In this document: one piece after another, positions 41,274 to 48,224 of the stretch
Position numbering within the stretch: position 1 is the first letter of the stretch
Layout: the number at the start of each line of letters is the position of its first letter
From: Rikenellaceae bacterium
GTDB lineage: Bacteria > Bacteroidota > Bacteroidia > Bacteroidales > Rikenellaceae
Length of the DNA: 48,224 nt
Direction: 5' to 3'
Assembly (NCBI GenBank): GCA_015059715.1
Contig: SUZV01000003.1
Span: forward strand, 97,544-145,767
Program-made: the position numbers and the translations under genes
The notes under the pieces: generated by a model
Databases searched by the model: none
Told to the model about the DNA's origin: nothing
Seen by the model: only the letters and a program-made list of their open reading frames with translations

Positions 41274-42593
41274 ATGAACTATACACAGACTCTCGAGTTT
41301 CTATTTACGGCAATGCCATCGTTCCAACGTGTTGGCGGCGATGCTTACAAGCCAGGATTGGAGCGCGTAGCCGCCTTTTGCCACCACTTAGGCAACCCCC
41401 AGCGCAACTTCTACACCATACACGTAGCAGGCACTAATGGTAAAGGCTCTGTATCGCACATGCTCGCCTCGATACTCCGCGAGGCAGGATACCGCACAGG
41501 ACTATTCACCTCGCCACATCTTGTCGACTTCCGCGAGCGCATACGTGTCGATGGCGAGATGATACCCAAGCAGAGGGTTACCAACTTCGTAAATAAGCAC
41601 CGCGAGAAGATGCAGCAGCTCGACCTCTCGTTCTTCGAGATGACCGCAGCTATGGCCTTCGACTACTTCGACCAGAGCGATGTCGAGGTGGCAGTTATAG
41701 AGACGGGCTTAGGCGGTAGGCTCGACGCTACGAACATCATCACACCTCTTGTGAGCGTGGTCACCAACGTAGCTATGGAGCACACCGAGTACCTTGGCGA
41801 TAGCATCGAGAAGATAGCCTCGGAGAAGGCGGGCATAATCAAGAAGAGCATACCAATTATTATTGGTCAGCGCAACGAGAGCTATAACGCTACTTTCGAG
41901 CGTCGCGCTGCGGAGCTTAACTCGCGCGTTATATATGCCGAGGATGAGTTCGTGCTTCGTGGTATCGAGCACTTCGACAATGAGAACCAGCACTTTAGCG
42001 TTGAGCGCATGCGCGACAACCGCACCTTCGAGCTCGACATAGACCTTTTGGGTGACTACCAGCGTCATAATATCATCACTGCGTGTGCCGCTGCCGACTA
42101 CTTGGCCGAGCTTACGCCACTAACTATCTCGCGCCGCGCCTTCCGCGAGGGCTTGGCACATGCCGCAGCCAACACCTCGCTTATGGGTCGCTGGCAGGTG
42201 ATAGCCTCGGAGCCATATACCGTCTGCGATACGGGCCACAATGCCGATGGCATCAGATATGTCGCCGAGCAGCTCAACAACCTCGATACGGACCGCATAT
42301 TTGCCGTTATGGGCTTTGCCAAGGATAAAGACCTTGATGCGATACTTAAGCTTCTGCCTACAAGAGCACACTACATCTTCACACGCGCCTCTATTGACCG
42401 CGCACGTAGCGTGGAGGATATCGCCGCTGCTGCCGAGGGCTTAGGCCTCGACTTCGAGTGCGTCGCAACGGTTAGCGAGGCTGTAGCACGCGCTAAGTCT
42501 TTGGCTCTGGCCACCGACACCATCTTTATCGGAGGTAGTAACTTCGTTATTGCTGAGGTCGAGGAGATTATCGCAAAGCTCGCGGCGGAGTAG
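41274..42593 (+). CDS. folC: folylpolyglutamate synthase / dihydrofolate synthase
   Basis: A 439-residue Mur-ligase-fold enzyme that adds glutamate to (dihydro)folates. Visible are the P-loop HVAGTNGKGSVSHML (about 50-64), the folate-binding FTSPHLVDFRERIRV, AVIETGLGGRLDATNII, SVVTNVAMEHTEYLGDSIEK with the metal-binding His, and a C-terminal domain starting near GRWQVIASEPYTVCDTGHNA. Length fits bacterial FolC. The N-terminal MNYTQTLEFLF start is standard for Bacteroidetes members. Confidence 0.96.
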   Translation: MNYTQTLEFLFTAMPSFQRVGGDAYKPGLERVAAFCHHLGNPQRNFYTIHVAGTNGKGSVSHMLASILREAGYRTGLFTSPHLVDFRERIRVDGEMIPKQRVTNFVNKHREKMQQLDLSFFEMTAAMAFDYFDQSDVEVAVIETGLGGRLDATNIITPLVSVVTNVAMEHTEYLGDSIEKIASEKAGIIKKSIPIIIGQRNESYNATFERRAAELNSRVIYAEDEFVLRGIEHFDNENQHFSVERMRDNRTFELDIDLLGDYQRHNIITACAAADYLAELTPLTISRRAFREGLAHAAANTSLMGRWQVIASEPYTVCDTGHNADGIRYVAEQLNNLDTDRIFAVMGFAKDKDLDAILKLLPTRAHYIFTRASIDRARSVEDIAAAAEGLGLDFECVATVSEAVARAKSLALATDTIFIGGSNFVIAEVEEIIAKLAAE

Positions 42594-42697
42594 GCGTTGC
42601 CTTGCACACCTAAAGGTGTCGTTGTAAACCAAAAAACCAAAGAGTGATTGTAACTAATTTATATTTAATAATTTAATCGTTACAAGGCGAAATTTAT

Positions 42698-42720
42698 CGC
42701 ACCAGTAGTATAGTGGTATT
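42698..42720 (+). other. tRNA-like 5' fragment
   Basis: GCACCAG, TA, GTAT, AGTGGT, ATTA reads like a tRNA acceptor strand, U8-A9, D-stem and GG-containing D-loop. It is not followed by anticodon or T arms, and the complementary acceptor strand (CTGGTGC) is absent downstream. It is either the remnant of a tRNA gene or chance resemblance. Confidence 0.35.
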
Positions 42721-42728
42721 AAATGTTA

Positions 42729-42769
42729 AGAGGCTGACTAAAAAGTGCATAAGGGCTTTTAGTCAGCCT
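42729..42769. terminator. bidirectional terminator between folC and the BspA lipoprotein
   Basis: Perfect 14-bp stem GAGGCTGACTAAAA / TTTTAGTCAGCCTC with a 13-nt loop between convergent genes. The TGACTAAAA core again resembles the other two terminators in the window. Confidence 0.8.
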
Positions 42770-42800
42770 CACATATTATTAGTAATTAGACGGTTATAAT

Positions 42801-44861
42801 TTAAGAACGAATATAAGCCGCATATTGACCCCAAGCACTCTTGTAAGCATCTACAGCCTCTGTTGGAACATACAACTTAAGATTTTCATCCACCACATAG
42901 AAATTGAACAATTCTTTTTTCATTGTAGCTGGAGTGGTCGACTTAAAATAGATTTCCTTTATATTAGCATTGCTAAAGGCATTATTACCAATTGTATTGA
43001 CACTCTCGGCAACAGTAATTGTTGTAAGACTAATGCTAGATTGAGCAAATATTTCGTCTCCAATTGCAGTAACCCCCTCAGGAATAGTATATGATGTTAG
43101 CTTGGTATCTACAAAATCAAATATGGCACTATCAACTACAATACACTTACCATCTTCTGTTGCTATATCACCCACAACACTCTGCATATTAGGGCAATTA
43201 TCGAGCAAACCATATACAACCGCTGTAATACCATCGGGGAAAGTAACGGTTGTAAGAGTAGATGAAGAAAGGAACTTTGTACTAATCTTCGTTACACCAT
43301 TGGGCACACTGTACAATGTAAGACCAGTTAGAGCCTGAGGTGCGAAATAACACAAATCGCCACTCTCAATCAAACAAGAGCCGTCTGCTGATGCAAATTT
43401 TCCGGTATACTGTTTTACATTTGAGAAACTATTATAGAAACTACCGAAACCTTTTAAAGTAGTAAGGCTATCGGGCAATGAAACTTCAGTAATATTGGGC
43501 GAACTACCAACATTACAGAAATTAAACGACTGAACGCCATTGGGAATAGAGTAAGATGTAACGCTCACATCAATAGGCAACATATAGAAAAGCACACCTT
43601 CAACAACAAGGCAATAGCCATCATCTGAGACTATGCAACCTGAGAATTCTGACAAGCTAGGGCAATCGTAAATTGCGTTTGACTCAACAGTTGTGATACC
43701 ATTACCAAAATTAATTGTCGTAAGATTAGGACAGACACTGAATGAATACCCACCAAGAGTGGTAATGCTATCAGGAAGTGTTACAGTTAAGAGAGTCTCA
43801 TCGCCCTCAAAAGCCTCAAAAAGTTTAGTTGCATCACCATCAAATTTAATAACACCCTTACCATCAGCATAAGTATTAGAAACTATATTTGCGCCGAAAT
43901 TATTAATACTATTAGATGTCTCAATGACATTTCCATCCGATGTAGTATACCAGATCTCGTTGTTTGCAGGCTTGGCTTCTGCGCCGGGAGTATCGCCCTC
44001 AAAGTCCTCACCGATATCGGGGGTAGAGCCCTCAAAGTCCTCACCCTCGTTAATTGTGTAGGCAATAGTCTTGATAGAGCCCAACTCAAGGTCAAATGCG
44101 GGCAAAGCAAACGAATTCTCAACACCCTCGGCATAAGTGAATGTAACGGTAAGATCTTTTGCTGCAAACGAGGTTGCGGGAAGAACTACATAGAAAGCCT
44201 GCTTCTCCGCTGTAATAGGTGTATCAATACCCGAAAGAGTTACTTCGTTTACACCGTTCTCAGTTACCACTGCCTTGCTATCCGTTGAGAGGTTGATAGT
44301 TGCCTCACCTGCAATCTTATTAGCTGCCGAAACAAGCTTGATTGAGCTCAAGGTATAGCTATCGGGCATATTATTCGCAACATCGAAGCGCATAAGAGCA
44401 GTTGAGTTTACAAACTGCAAAGCCGAAGATGTTGATTTAGCCGCCATAAGAGCATTTGACAAATCTACTTTCTCAGCATTGTAAACCTGCTCGGCGTTAA
44501 TCTTGGTGGTGATAACCTCACCCGCGAGTGTTGCATCGGCATCGTAGGGATATACGGCATAGTTATTCTCGATAGCCGAGCCATCGCTGCCCGAGAAGCC
44601 TACATAGCCAAAGGTTGCGCTACGATTGCCATCGCTCAACGACTTAACCTTGTAGTGGCGGTTGTGAGCAGTTTTGGTAAAGATTGTAAGCTCGTCAGCA
44701 TCGTTCCAAAGAACGGCAACACCATCGAGCTCGGCGCGTGTCTCGGCAATGGTTGCGGTGAAATCCTCACCACCCATTACGGGGCGCACCTCAATGTCAG
44801 CCTCCGCACACGATGCGAAGAGGGCGGTAACACATAGTACTGACCAGAAAAGTTTTCTCAT
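42801..44861 (-). CDS. fimbrillin-like/BspA leucine-rich-repeat lipoprotein, locus 2
   Basis: A 686-residue protein. The SPII signal MRKLFWSVLCVTALFASC is followed by a fimbrillin/Mfa-like domain (about 25-275: AETRAELDGVAVLWNDADEL, YAVYPYDADATLAGE, YVVLPATSFAAKDLTVTF). A short acidic linker contains a tandem GEDFEG(S/D)TP repeat (about 279-300). The conserved bridge NNEIWYTTSDGNVI then FGANIVSNTYADGKGVIKFD leads to LRR_5 units (about 340-640; LPDSITTLGGYSFSVCPNL) and a cap ending YVPTEAVDAYKSAWGQYAAY. It has the same plan as the 17.6-kb lipoprotein. The LRR half is more AT-rich than the fimbrillin half, which suggests a modular origin. A 45-aa peptide gene and a long leader precede it. Confidence 0.9.
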   Translation of the reverse strand: MRKLFWSVLCVTALFASCAEADIEVRPVMGGEDFTATIAETRAELDGVAVLWNDADELTIFTKTAHNRHYKVKSLSDGNRSATFGYVGFSGSDGSAIENNYAVYPYDADATLAGEVITTKINAEQVYNAEKVDLSNALMAAKSTSSALQFVNSTALMRFDVANNMPDSYTLSSIKLVSAANKIAGEATINLSTDSKAVVTENGVNEVTLSGIDTPITAEKQAFYVVLPATSFAAKDLTVTFTYAEGVENSFALPAFDLELGSIKTIAYTINEGEDFEGSTPDIGEDFEGDTPGAEAKPANNEIWYTTSDGNVIETSNSINNFGANIVSNTYADGKGVIKFDGDATKLFEAFEGDETLLTVTLPDSITTLGGYSFSVCPNLTTINFGNGITTVESNAIYDCPSLSEFSGCIVSDDGYCLVVEGVLFYMLPIDVSVTSYSIPNGVQSFNFCNVGSSPNITEVSLPDSLTTLKGFGSFYNSFSNVKQYTGKFASADGSCLIESGDLCYFAPQALTGLTLYSVPNGVTKISTKFLSSSTLTTVTFPDGITAVVYGLLDNCPNMQSVVGDIATEDGKCIVVDSAIFDFVDTKLTSYTIPEGVTAIGDEIFAQSSISLTTITVAESVNTIGNNAFSNANIKEIYFKSTTPATMKKELFNFYVVDENLKLYVPTEAVDAYKSAWGQYAAYIRS

Positions 44862-44897
44862 AATTGTTTGGTGTATTAAATGATTAAATGATTGTCG

Positions 44898-45035
44898 CTA
44901 TCCGATAACAATAACATCGTCATCCTCCTTGTACTCAGGAGTTGTGCTTTCACTGTTGCAGATACCCTCCTCGAAGGCAACTGCGATAACCTCTACCACT
45001 GGAGTGAGGTAGTCATTCTTTGTAATTTTTGTCAT
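44898..45035 (-). CDS. 45-residue peptide upstream of the locus-2 lipoprotein
   Basis: The ATG at 45035 opens a 46-codon frame ending TAG. The product starts MTKITKNDYLTPVVEVIAVA and continues FEEGICNSESTTPEYKEDDD, ending VIVIG. Like the 44-aa peptide at 17.4 kb it has a PxVEVI/V core strand about 15 residues from the start, a Glu-Glu/Gln-Gly turn, a small-residue region with one Cys, and an acidic tail. No signal peptide is seen. It lies 36 nt upstream of the lipoprotein ATG, on the same presumed transcript. The function is unknown. Confidence 0.7.
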   Translation of the reverse strand: MTKITKNDYLTPVVEVIAVAFEEGICNSESTTPEYKEDDDVIVIG

Positions 45036-45365
45036 AATTGTTTATGTTTTGAGTTAATAAATTGTCGCTCAAAACCATACAACTCCAATATGGTGGGTAT
45101 ATAAACAAAGAAAGTGTGGAGTTGATTTTCGTTTATAAATCTGAAGGTTGTGGAAAGACCTAACTGAGATAAACGATATAATGCCCCACACTTGGATAGT
45201 ATGGGGTATATGCACAGACCGTGCATAGCCGCATAGCTACACAAGAGATGAGTGTCATTCGTTCGTCCCTCAGTTTGAAAACTTCCACATTTTCAGATTT
45301 GGACTGCGAAATACACTTTCGTAAATATGTCCGCCGAAAAAGCGACTCAAATAGCCATAATTTCG
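45036..45365 (-). promoter_or_regulatory. long structured leader RNA, locus 2
   Basis: About 330 nt between promoter and peptide ATG on the minus strand. Colinear with locus 1: a GGACAT block (45332-45327) about 40 nt after the -7 element, then a nested hairpin with outer arms AAGTGTGG (45193-45186) and CCACACTT (45119-45112), middle arms CGTTTAT (45175-45169) and ATAAACG (45136-45130), and inner AGGT/ACCT. A pyrimidine-rich tail, TCTTTGTTTATA, follows. A further hairpin, TATGCAC-GGTCT-GTGCATA, lies at 45227-45209. Confidence 0.55.
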
Positions 45366-45371
45366 ACATTA

Positions 45372-45379
45372 CAAAATTA
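45372..45379 (-). promoter_or_regulatory. -7 element of the second peptide/BspA locus
   Basis: TAATTTTG on the minus strand. The -33 is weak, but its position relative to the leader's GGACAT block matches the locus-1 promoter. Confidence 0.5.
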
Positions 45380-45529
45380 AATAAAAACTCTGAATAAATC
45401 GACAGGAAACGGAAGAATAGTACATCTAAAACTGATTATTAGTGCATTACGCCGAAAATCTCGGAAATAGCGGAAATGGCAATTTAGCAAAGAAACGCAA
45501 GGTAATGAAATAGAACGGTTGCCTAATCA

Positions 45530-45558
45530 TTACCCGAAAAATGGGTAAGATTTTTCTT
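45530..45558 (+). terminator. weak terminator-like hairpin left of the integrase
   Basis: TTACCC, GAAAAAT, GGGTAA, then GATTTTTCTTTG: a 6-bp stem followed by a T-rich tract. It might insulate the integrase or mark the element's edge. The stretch 45380-45529 holds no gene I recognise. Confidence 0.35.
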
Positions 45559-45590
45559 TGTGTCGTCACGTTTCATAGTTCTGCATCATA

Positions 45591-45628
45591 TTGCGTAGCA
45601 ATGTATAACTCGCTGATACATAATTTTG
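45591..45628 (+). promoter_or_regulatory. integrase promoter with TTGCGTAGCAA palindrome
   Basis: TTGCGTAGCAA (45591-45601), exactly 19 nt, then the -7 element TAATTTTG (45621-45628), 21 nt before the integrase ATG. The same palindrome with the same spacing precedes the primase-helicase gene. Confidence 0.6.
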
Positions 45629-45649
45629 TAACAAAAAAAAGATTGGATT

Positions 45650-46870
45650 ATGCGAAGTACATTTAAGGTGCTGTTCTACGTGAACGCAAGCAAGGAGAAA
45701 AACGGTATTGTCCCCATTATGGGACGAGTGACAATCAACGGCTCAGTAGCCCAATTCAGTTGTAAGCGTACCATTCCGAAAGAGCTTTGGGATGTGAAAG
45801 GCAACCGAGCCAAAGGCAAGAGTAAGGAAGCAAGAGATATAAACCTTGCTTTGGATAACATCAAAGCTCAAATCATCAAGCACTATCAACGCCTGTCGGA
45901 TAGAGAAGCCTATGTAACAGCCGAAATGGTACGCAATGCCTATCAAGGTATCGGTACGGAGTATGAAACCCTGCTCGGTGCATTTGATAAGGATAATGCT
46001 ACATTCAAAAAGCGTGTCGGCACAGACCGAGTGATGGCTACCTATATGTCAAGAGTACGGGCAAGAAATCACGTTGCAGCGTTCATCAAGGCGAATTACA
46101 AGCGTAACGATATGTCGATGATTGAGCTTACTCCCGATTTTATCAAGGAGTTTGCAGTATTCCTCGCCACCGACAGAGGTTTGCAGAATGGCAGTATCTG
46201 GGCAAATTGTATGTGGCTCAAAGGCGTTGTTATGCGTGCCCATTACAATGGATTGATGCCGAGAAATCCGTTTGCACAATTCCACATCAGCCCCAATGTC
46301 AAGGAGAGGGAGTTTCTGACCGAAGATGAACTGAAAGCGGTAATGTCGCACGAATTTACGGATAGCAAATTGGCATATATCCGAGATTTGTTTGTGTTTG
46401 CAAGTTTCACCGCATTGTCTTTCGTGGATATTAAGGAGCTAACCACTGATGATATTGTGGAGATAAACGGTGAGAAATGGATATTATCCAAGCGACACAA
46501 AACAAAAATACCGTTCCAAGTTAAGTTGTTAGATATTCCGTTACAGATAATCAAGCGTTACGAACCATTCCAAGAGAACAAGTTGGTATTCCCTAATCTG
46601 AACTATTGGAACATCTGTAAACCGTTGAAAAAGATGATAAAAGAGTGCGGAATCGATAAGGAAATCTCATTTCATTGCTCAAGGCACTCGTTCGCTACCC
46701 TCGCCCTCAGTAAGGGTATGCCAATCGAGAGTGTAAGTAGAGTTTTAGGACATACGAACATCGTTACAACACAGCTCTATGCAAAGATTACTACAGAGAA
46801 AATCGACAAGGATTTGACGATGTTTGGAAACCAACTTAATCAATCATTCGGTAACACAACAATGGCATAA
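45650..46870 (+). CDS. IntDOT-like tyrosine recombinase (integrase)
   Basis: A 406-residue site-specific recombinase. The N-terminal arm-binding part (about 1-100: IPKELWDVKGNRAKGKSKEA) is followed by a SAM-like core-binding domain (about 130-215) and the catalytic domain (about 225-390). Catalytic residues seen are Lys in the beta-hairpin (ILSKRHKTKIPFQV), HxxR in SFHCSRHSFATLAL, His in SRVLGHTNI, and the Tyr nucleophile in TTQLYAKI. The position that holds the first Arg in most family members reads Ser here (FTALSFVDIKEL). IntDOT of CTnDOT is known for the same substitution, so this integrase belongs to that type. It should move the element in and out of the chromosome. Confidence 0.93.
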   Translation: MRSTFKVLFYVNASKEKNGIVPIMGRVTINGSVAQFSCKRTIPKELWDVKGNRAKGKSKEARDINLALDNIKAQIIKHYQRLSDREAYVTAEMVRNAYQGIGTEYETLLGAFDKDNATFKKRVGTDRVMATYMSRVRARNHVAAFIKANYKRNDMSMIELTPDFIKEFAVFLATDRGLQNGSIWANCMWLKGVVMRAHYNGLMPRNPFAQFHISPNVKEREFLTEDELKAVMSHEFTDSKLAYIRDLFVFASFTALSFVDIKELTTDDIVEINGEKWILSKRHKTKIPFQVKLLDIPLQIIKRYEPFQENKLVFPNLNYWNICKPLKKMIKECGIDKEISFHCSRHSFATLALSKGMPIESVSRVLGHTNIVTTQLYAKITTEKIDKDLTMFGNQLNQSFGNTTMA

Positions 46871-46873
46871 GGT

Positions 46874-47236
46874 ATGGAACGAGCAATAATAACAATCAGC
46901 GAATCGGGCAAGGTGAACATACCCGACGGTAATATATGGATGTCGTTTTCGGAACTTGTGGGGCTGTTCGATGTAGTAGCACCCACATTAAAGGCTGCAA
47001 TCCGAACCATATATAAAAGCGGAGTGATAGCGGAACACACTCAACATTGCGAAGTAATACCATATACCTATTGGGCAACTTTATATAATATGGATATGAT
47101 TGTCGCTCTTGCTTTTCGCATCAACTCATACGGTGCGGAGAAGATACGGGCAGAGGTATTAAAGAGAATATGCGGACGAAAAGAGAAAGTATGTTATCTC
47201 TTTTCGCTTGCCAACTCTCTAATAGGTATGTCGTAA
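46874..47236 (+). CDS. 120-residue protein next to the integrase, function unknown
   Basis: The ATG lies 3 nt after the integrase stop, so the two are co-transcribed. The protein is probably cytoplasmic. The N-terminus MERAIITISESGKVNIPDGN followed by IWMSFSELVGLFDVVAPTLK looks like a strand pair and a helix-turn-helix-like segment. The C-terminal half has YTYWATLYNMDMIVALAFRI then NSYGAEKIRAEVLKRIC, helices reminiscent of RhuM-like proteins. Its place suits a DNA-binding helper such as an excisionase or a regulator of the element, perhaps the protein that reads the TTGCGTAGCAA sites. This is inference. Confidence 0.7.
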   Translation: MERAIITISESGKVNIPDGNIWMSFSELVGLFDVVAPTLKAAIRTIYKSGVIAEHTQHCEVIPYTYWATLYNMDMIVALAFRINSYGAEKIRAEVLKRICGRKEKVCYLFSLANSLIGMS

Positions 47237-47250
47237 TATCAGCATATCAG

Positions 47251-47284
47251 TAAGCCGATAAGTCGGTAAGTCCGCATATCGGCT
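47251..47284. repeat. short tandem octamers inside an inverted repeat
   Basis: Three consecutive octamers TAAGCCGA, TAAGTCGG, TAAGTCCG (47251-47274) overlap an 8-bp inverted repeat AGCCGATA (47253-47260) / TATCGGCT (47277-47284). It lies between the 120-aa gene and the terminator. It may be a protein-binding site of the element. Confidence 0.45.
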
Positions 47285-47300
47285 GATTAGTCAGCAAAAG

Positions 47301-47336
47301 CAAGCCCGAAGATAGGTTTTCGGGCTTGTCTTGTTT
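47301..47336 (+). terminator. intrinsic terminator after the integrase unit
   Basis: CAAGCCCGAA and TTCGGGCTTG form a 10-bp stem around an 8-nt loop, followed by TCTTGTTTAT. Confidence 0.8.
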
Positions 47337-47391
47337 ATGTACCCCTCAAATTCATATCCCCATAGTACTTTATTCGTTATTCTGCTATAAT

Positions 47392-47429
47392 TTGCGTAGC
47401 AACTTATCCGTCAGTCACTTATATTTTTG
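47392..47429 (+). promoter_or_regulatory. primase-helicase promoter with TTGCGTAGCAA palindrome
   Basis: TTGCGTAGCAA (47392-47402), 19 nt, then TATTTTTG (47422-47429), 35 nt before the ATG. Palindrome and spacing equal those of the integrase promoter. Confidence 0.6.
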
Positions 47430-47464
47430 TAGCTGACATTTTTTGAACTTAAAAGCATTTGAAA

Positions 47465-48224
47465 ATGGAAGCTAATAAAGTAATCGCAAGCCATAAACCG
47501 CCATCAGATGGTGGTATGGCAAAAGAAGAATTTATCCGAGTGGGAACAACGCTCTACAAGATTGTGGAGCAACCGAGACTGAGCGGTGGATATGTGAAGA
47601 AGCGTATCCCTTGGAACAACGAAACGCTCCGCCAAGACTATGGCAAGGACTACATCGGCAGCGTTCCCAAGTATGACGGATTCTGTACCGTACCCGAACA
47701 CATTGGCTATCGCCCTGTAATCGGTAAGTTCCTTAACCTCTATGAACCGATAGACCACCGACCGCAAGAGGGAGATTTTCCCTCTATCCGTTCATTGGTG
47801 GAACATATCTTCGGTGAGCAATATGAGTTGGGAATGGACTATCTGCAACTGCTCTACCTGCAACCCGTTCAGAAGTTGCCAATCCTGTTATTGGTATCGG
47901 AGGAACGCAATACAGGCAAGAGCACATTTCTGAACTTTCTGAAAGCCCTCTTTCAGAACAATGTTACATTCAATACCAATGAAGATTTTCGCAGTCAATT
48001 CAATTCCGATTGGGCAGGAAAACTGCTTATTGTGGTGGATGAGGTGTTGCTCAACCGCAGGGAGGACAGCGAACGATTGAAGAATCTGAGTACCACATTA
48101 TCCTACAAGGTGGAAGCCAAAGGCAAAGACCGTGATGAAATAGCGTTCTTCGCCAAATTCGTGCTATGCTCCAACAACGAGTATCTGCCCGTAATCATCG
48201 ATGCAGGAGAAACACGCTATTGGG
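47465..48224 (+). CDS. primase-helicase family protein (3' end beyond window)
   Basis: The ATG at 47465 opens a frame that stays open to the window end (253 residues seen). The sequence starts MEANKVIASHKPPSDGGMAK. A Walker A-like loop is seen in SEERNTGKSTFLNFLKALF (about 141-159) and a Walker B in KLLIVVDEVLLN, followed by a sensor-like LCSNNEYLP (Asn). This order fits superfamily 3-like helicases of phages and integrative elements (the DUF5906/primase-helicase group). It probably unwinds DNA when the excised element replicates or is mobilised. Its own promoter shares a palindrome with the integrase promoter. Confidence 0.85.
   Translation, partial: MEANKVIASHKPPSDGGMAKEEFIRVGTTLYKIVEQPRLSGGYVKKRIPWNNETLRQDYGKDYIGSVPKYDGFCTVPEHIGYRPVIGKFLNLYEPIDHRPQEGDFPSIRSLVEHIFGEQYELGMDYLQLLYLQPVQKLPILLLVSEERNTGKSTFLNFLKALFQNNVTFNTNEDFRSQFNSDWAGKLLIVVDEVLLNRREDSERLKNLSTTLSYKVEAKGKDRDEIAFFAKFVLCSNNEYLPVIIDAGETRYW

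Larger units (their letters stand above)
45560..48224 (+). mobile_element. left part of an integrative element (continues beyond window)
   Basis: An IntDOT-like tyrosine recombinase, a 120-aa protein and a primase-helicase in the same direction are the usual front end of Bacteroidales integrative/mobilizable elements. Codon use changes to AAA/GAA/TTT-rich words from about 45.3 kb onward. The left boundary is not proved: no attachment-site repeat can be checked because the other end lies outside the window. Confidence 0.75.

Noticed and set aside
42698..42800. Complete tRNA gene
   Set aside because: No anticodon arm, T arm or matching 3' acceptor strand follows the tRNA-like 5' segment.
45160..45369. 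69-codon open frame on the minus strand inside the locus-2 leader
   Set aside because: It starts right after the predicted transcription start and could be read, but the locus-1 leader has only a 13-codon counterpart (MRFGRTFFSKRCY), so the similarity is more likely at the RNA level. Not excluded as a regulatory upstream ORF.

Overview
The window looks like Bacteroidales DNA, plausibly an Alistipes-like (Rikenellaceae) gut bacterium; the genus is an inference. The evidence is a SusC/SusD pair, many Sec/SPII lipoproteins carrying fimbrillin, BACON, DUF4493, PCMD and BspA-type leucine-rich-repeat domains, weak Shine-Dalgarno sequences, and many copies of the Bacteroidetes promoter (TTG or TTTG, about 18-21 nt, then TAnnTTTG). 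No complete tRNA, rRNA or CRISPR array is visible.

Layout. (1) 1-4560, minus: a SusC transporter and the N-terminal part of its SusD partner. (2) 4785-8230, plus: an Oar-type TonB-dependent receptor behind a structured 200-nt leader. (3) 8268-14540, plus: two large surface lipoproteins, one BACON/LRR_5 and one fimbrillin-like/GLUG. (4) 14600-14830: a 100-bp tandem repeat with octamer arrays. (5) 14931-16885: a NifU-like scaffold protein and a GGGtGRT-family protein. (6) 17091-19236: a promoter, a 300-nt structured leader, a 44-aa peptide gene and a fimbrillin/BspA lipoprotein. (7) 19226-20433: a small cysteine-peptidase-like protein and a HAD phosphatase. (8) 20477-30387, minus: a seven-gene surface operon (fimbrillin-like lipoprotein, two DUF4493 lipoproteins, a DUF4493-PCMD lipoprotein, two outer-membrane barrels, a PCMD lipoprotein). 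(9) 30451-32452: a tiny lipoprotein, engB and prs. (10) 32589-39560: an envelope-glycan cluster with two LicD phosphotransferases, a cytidylyltransferase-oxidoreductase fusion, an SDR and a GT2 on plus, facing a Stealth phosphotransferase and an LpxL-like acyltransferase on minus. (11) 39599-42593: lnt and folC. (12) 42729-45379, minus: a second leader/peptide/fimbrillin-BspA locus organised like the one at 17 kb. (13) about 45.5 kb to the window end: the left part of an integrative element with an IntDOT-like tyrosine recombinase, a 120-aa protein and the start of a primase-helicase.

How the genes fit together. Most of the window builds or decorates the cell surface: nutrient import through TonB receptors, adhesive or structural lipoproteins, lipoprotein maturation (lnt), lipid A acylation (lpxL-like) and phospho-polyol decoration of a glycan. 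Two parts look least described. One is the pair of promoter/leader/micropeptide/BspA loci, whose 5' leaders share colinear sequence and hairpin architecture. The other is the LicD-cytidylyltransferase/Gfo-Idh-SDR cluster, which reads like a self-contained pathway that makes and transfers a CDP-activated polyol phosphate. In the mobile element, two promoters carry the same palindrome at the same spacing, which suggests a shared regulator.
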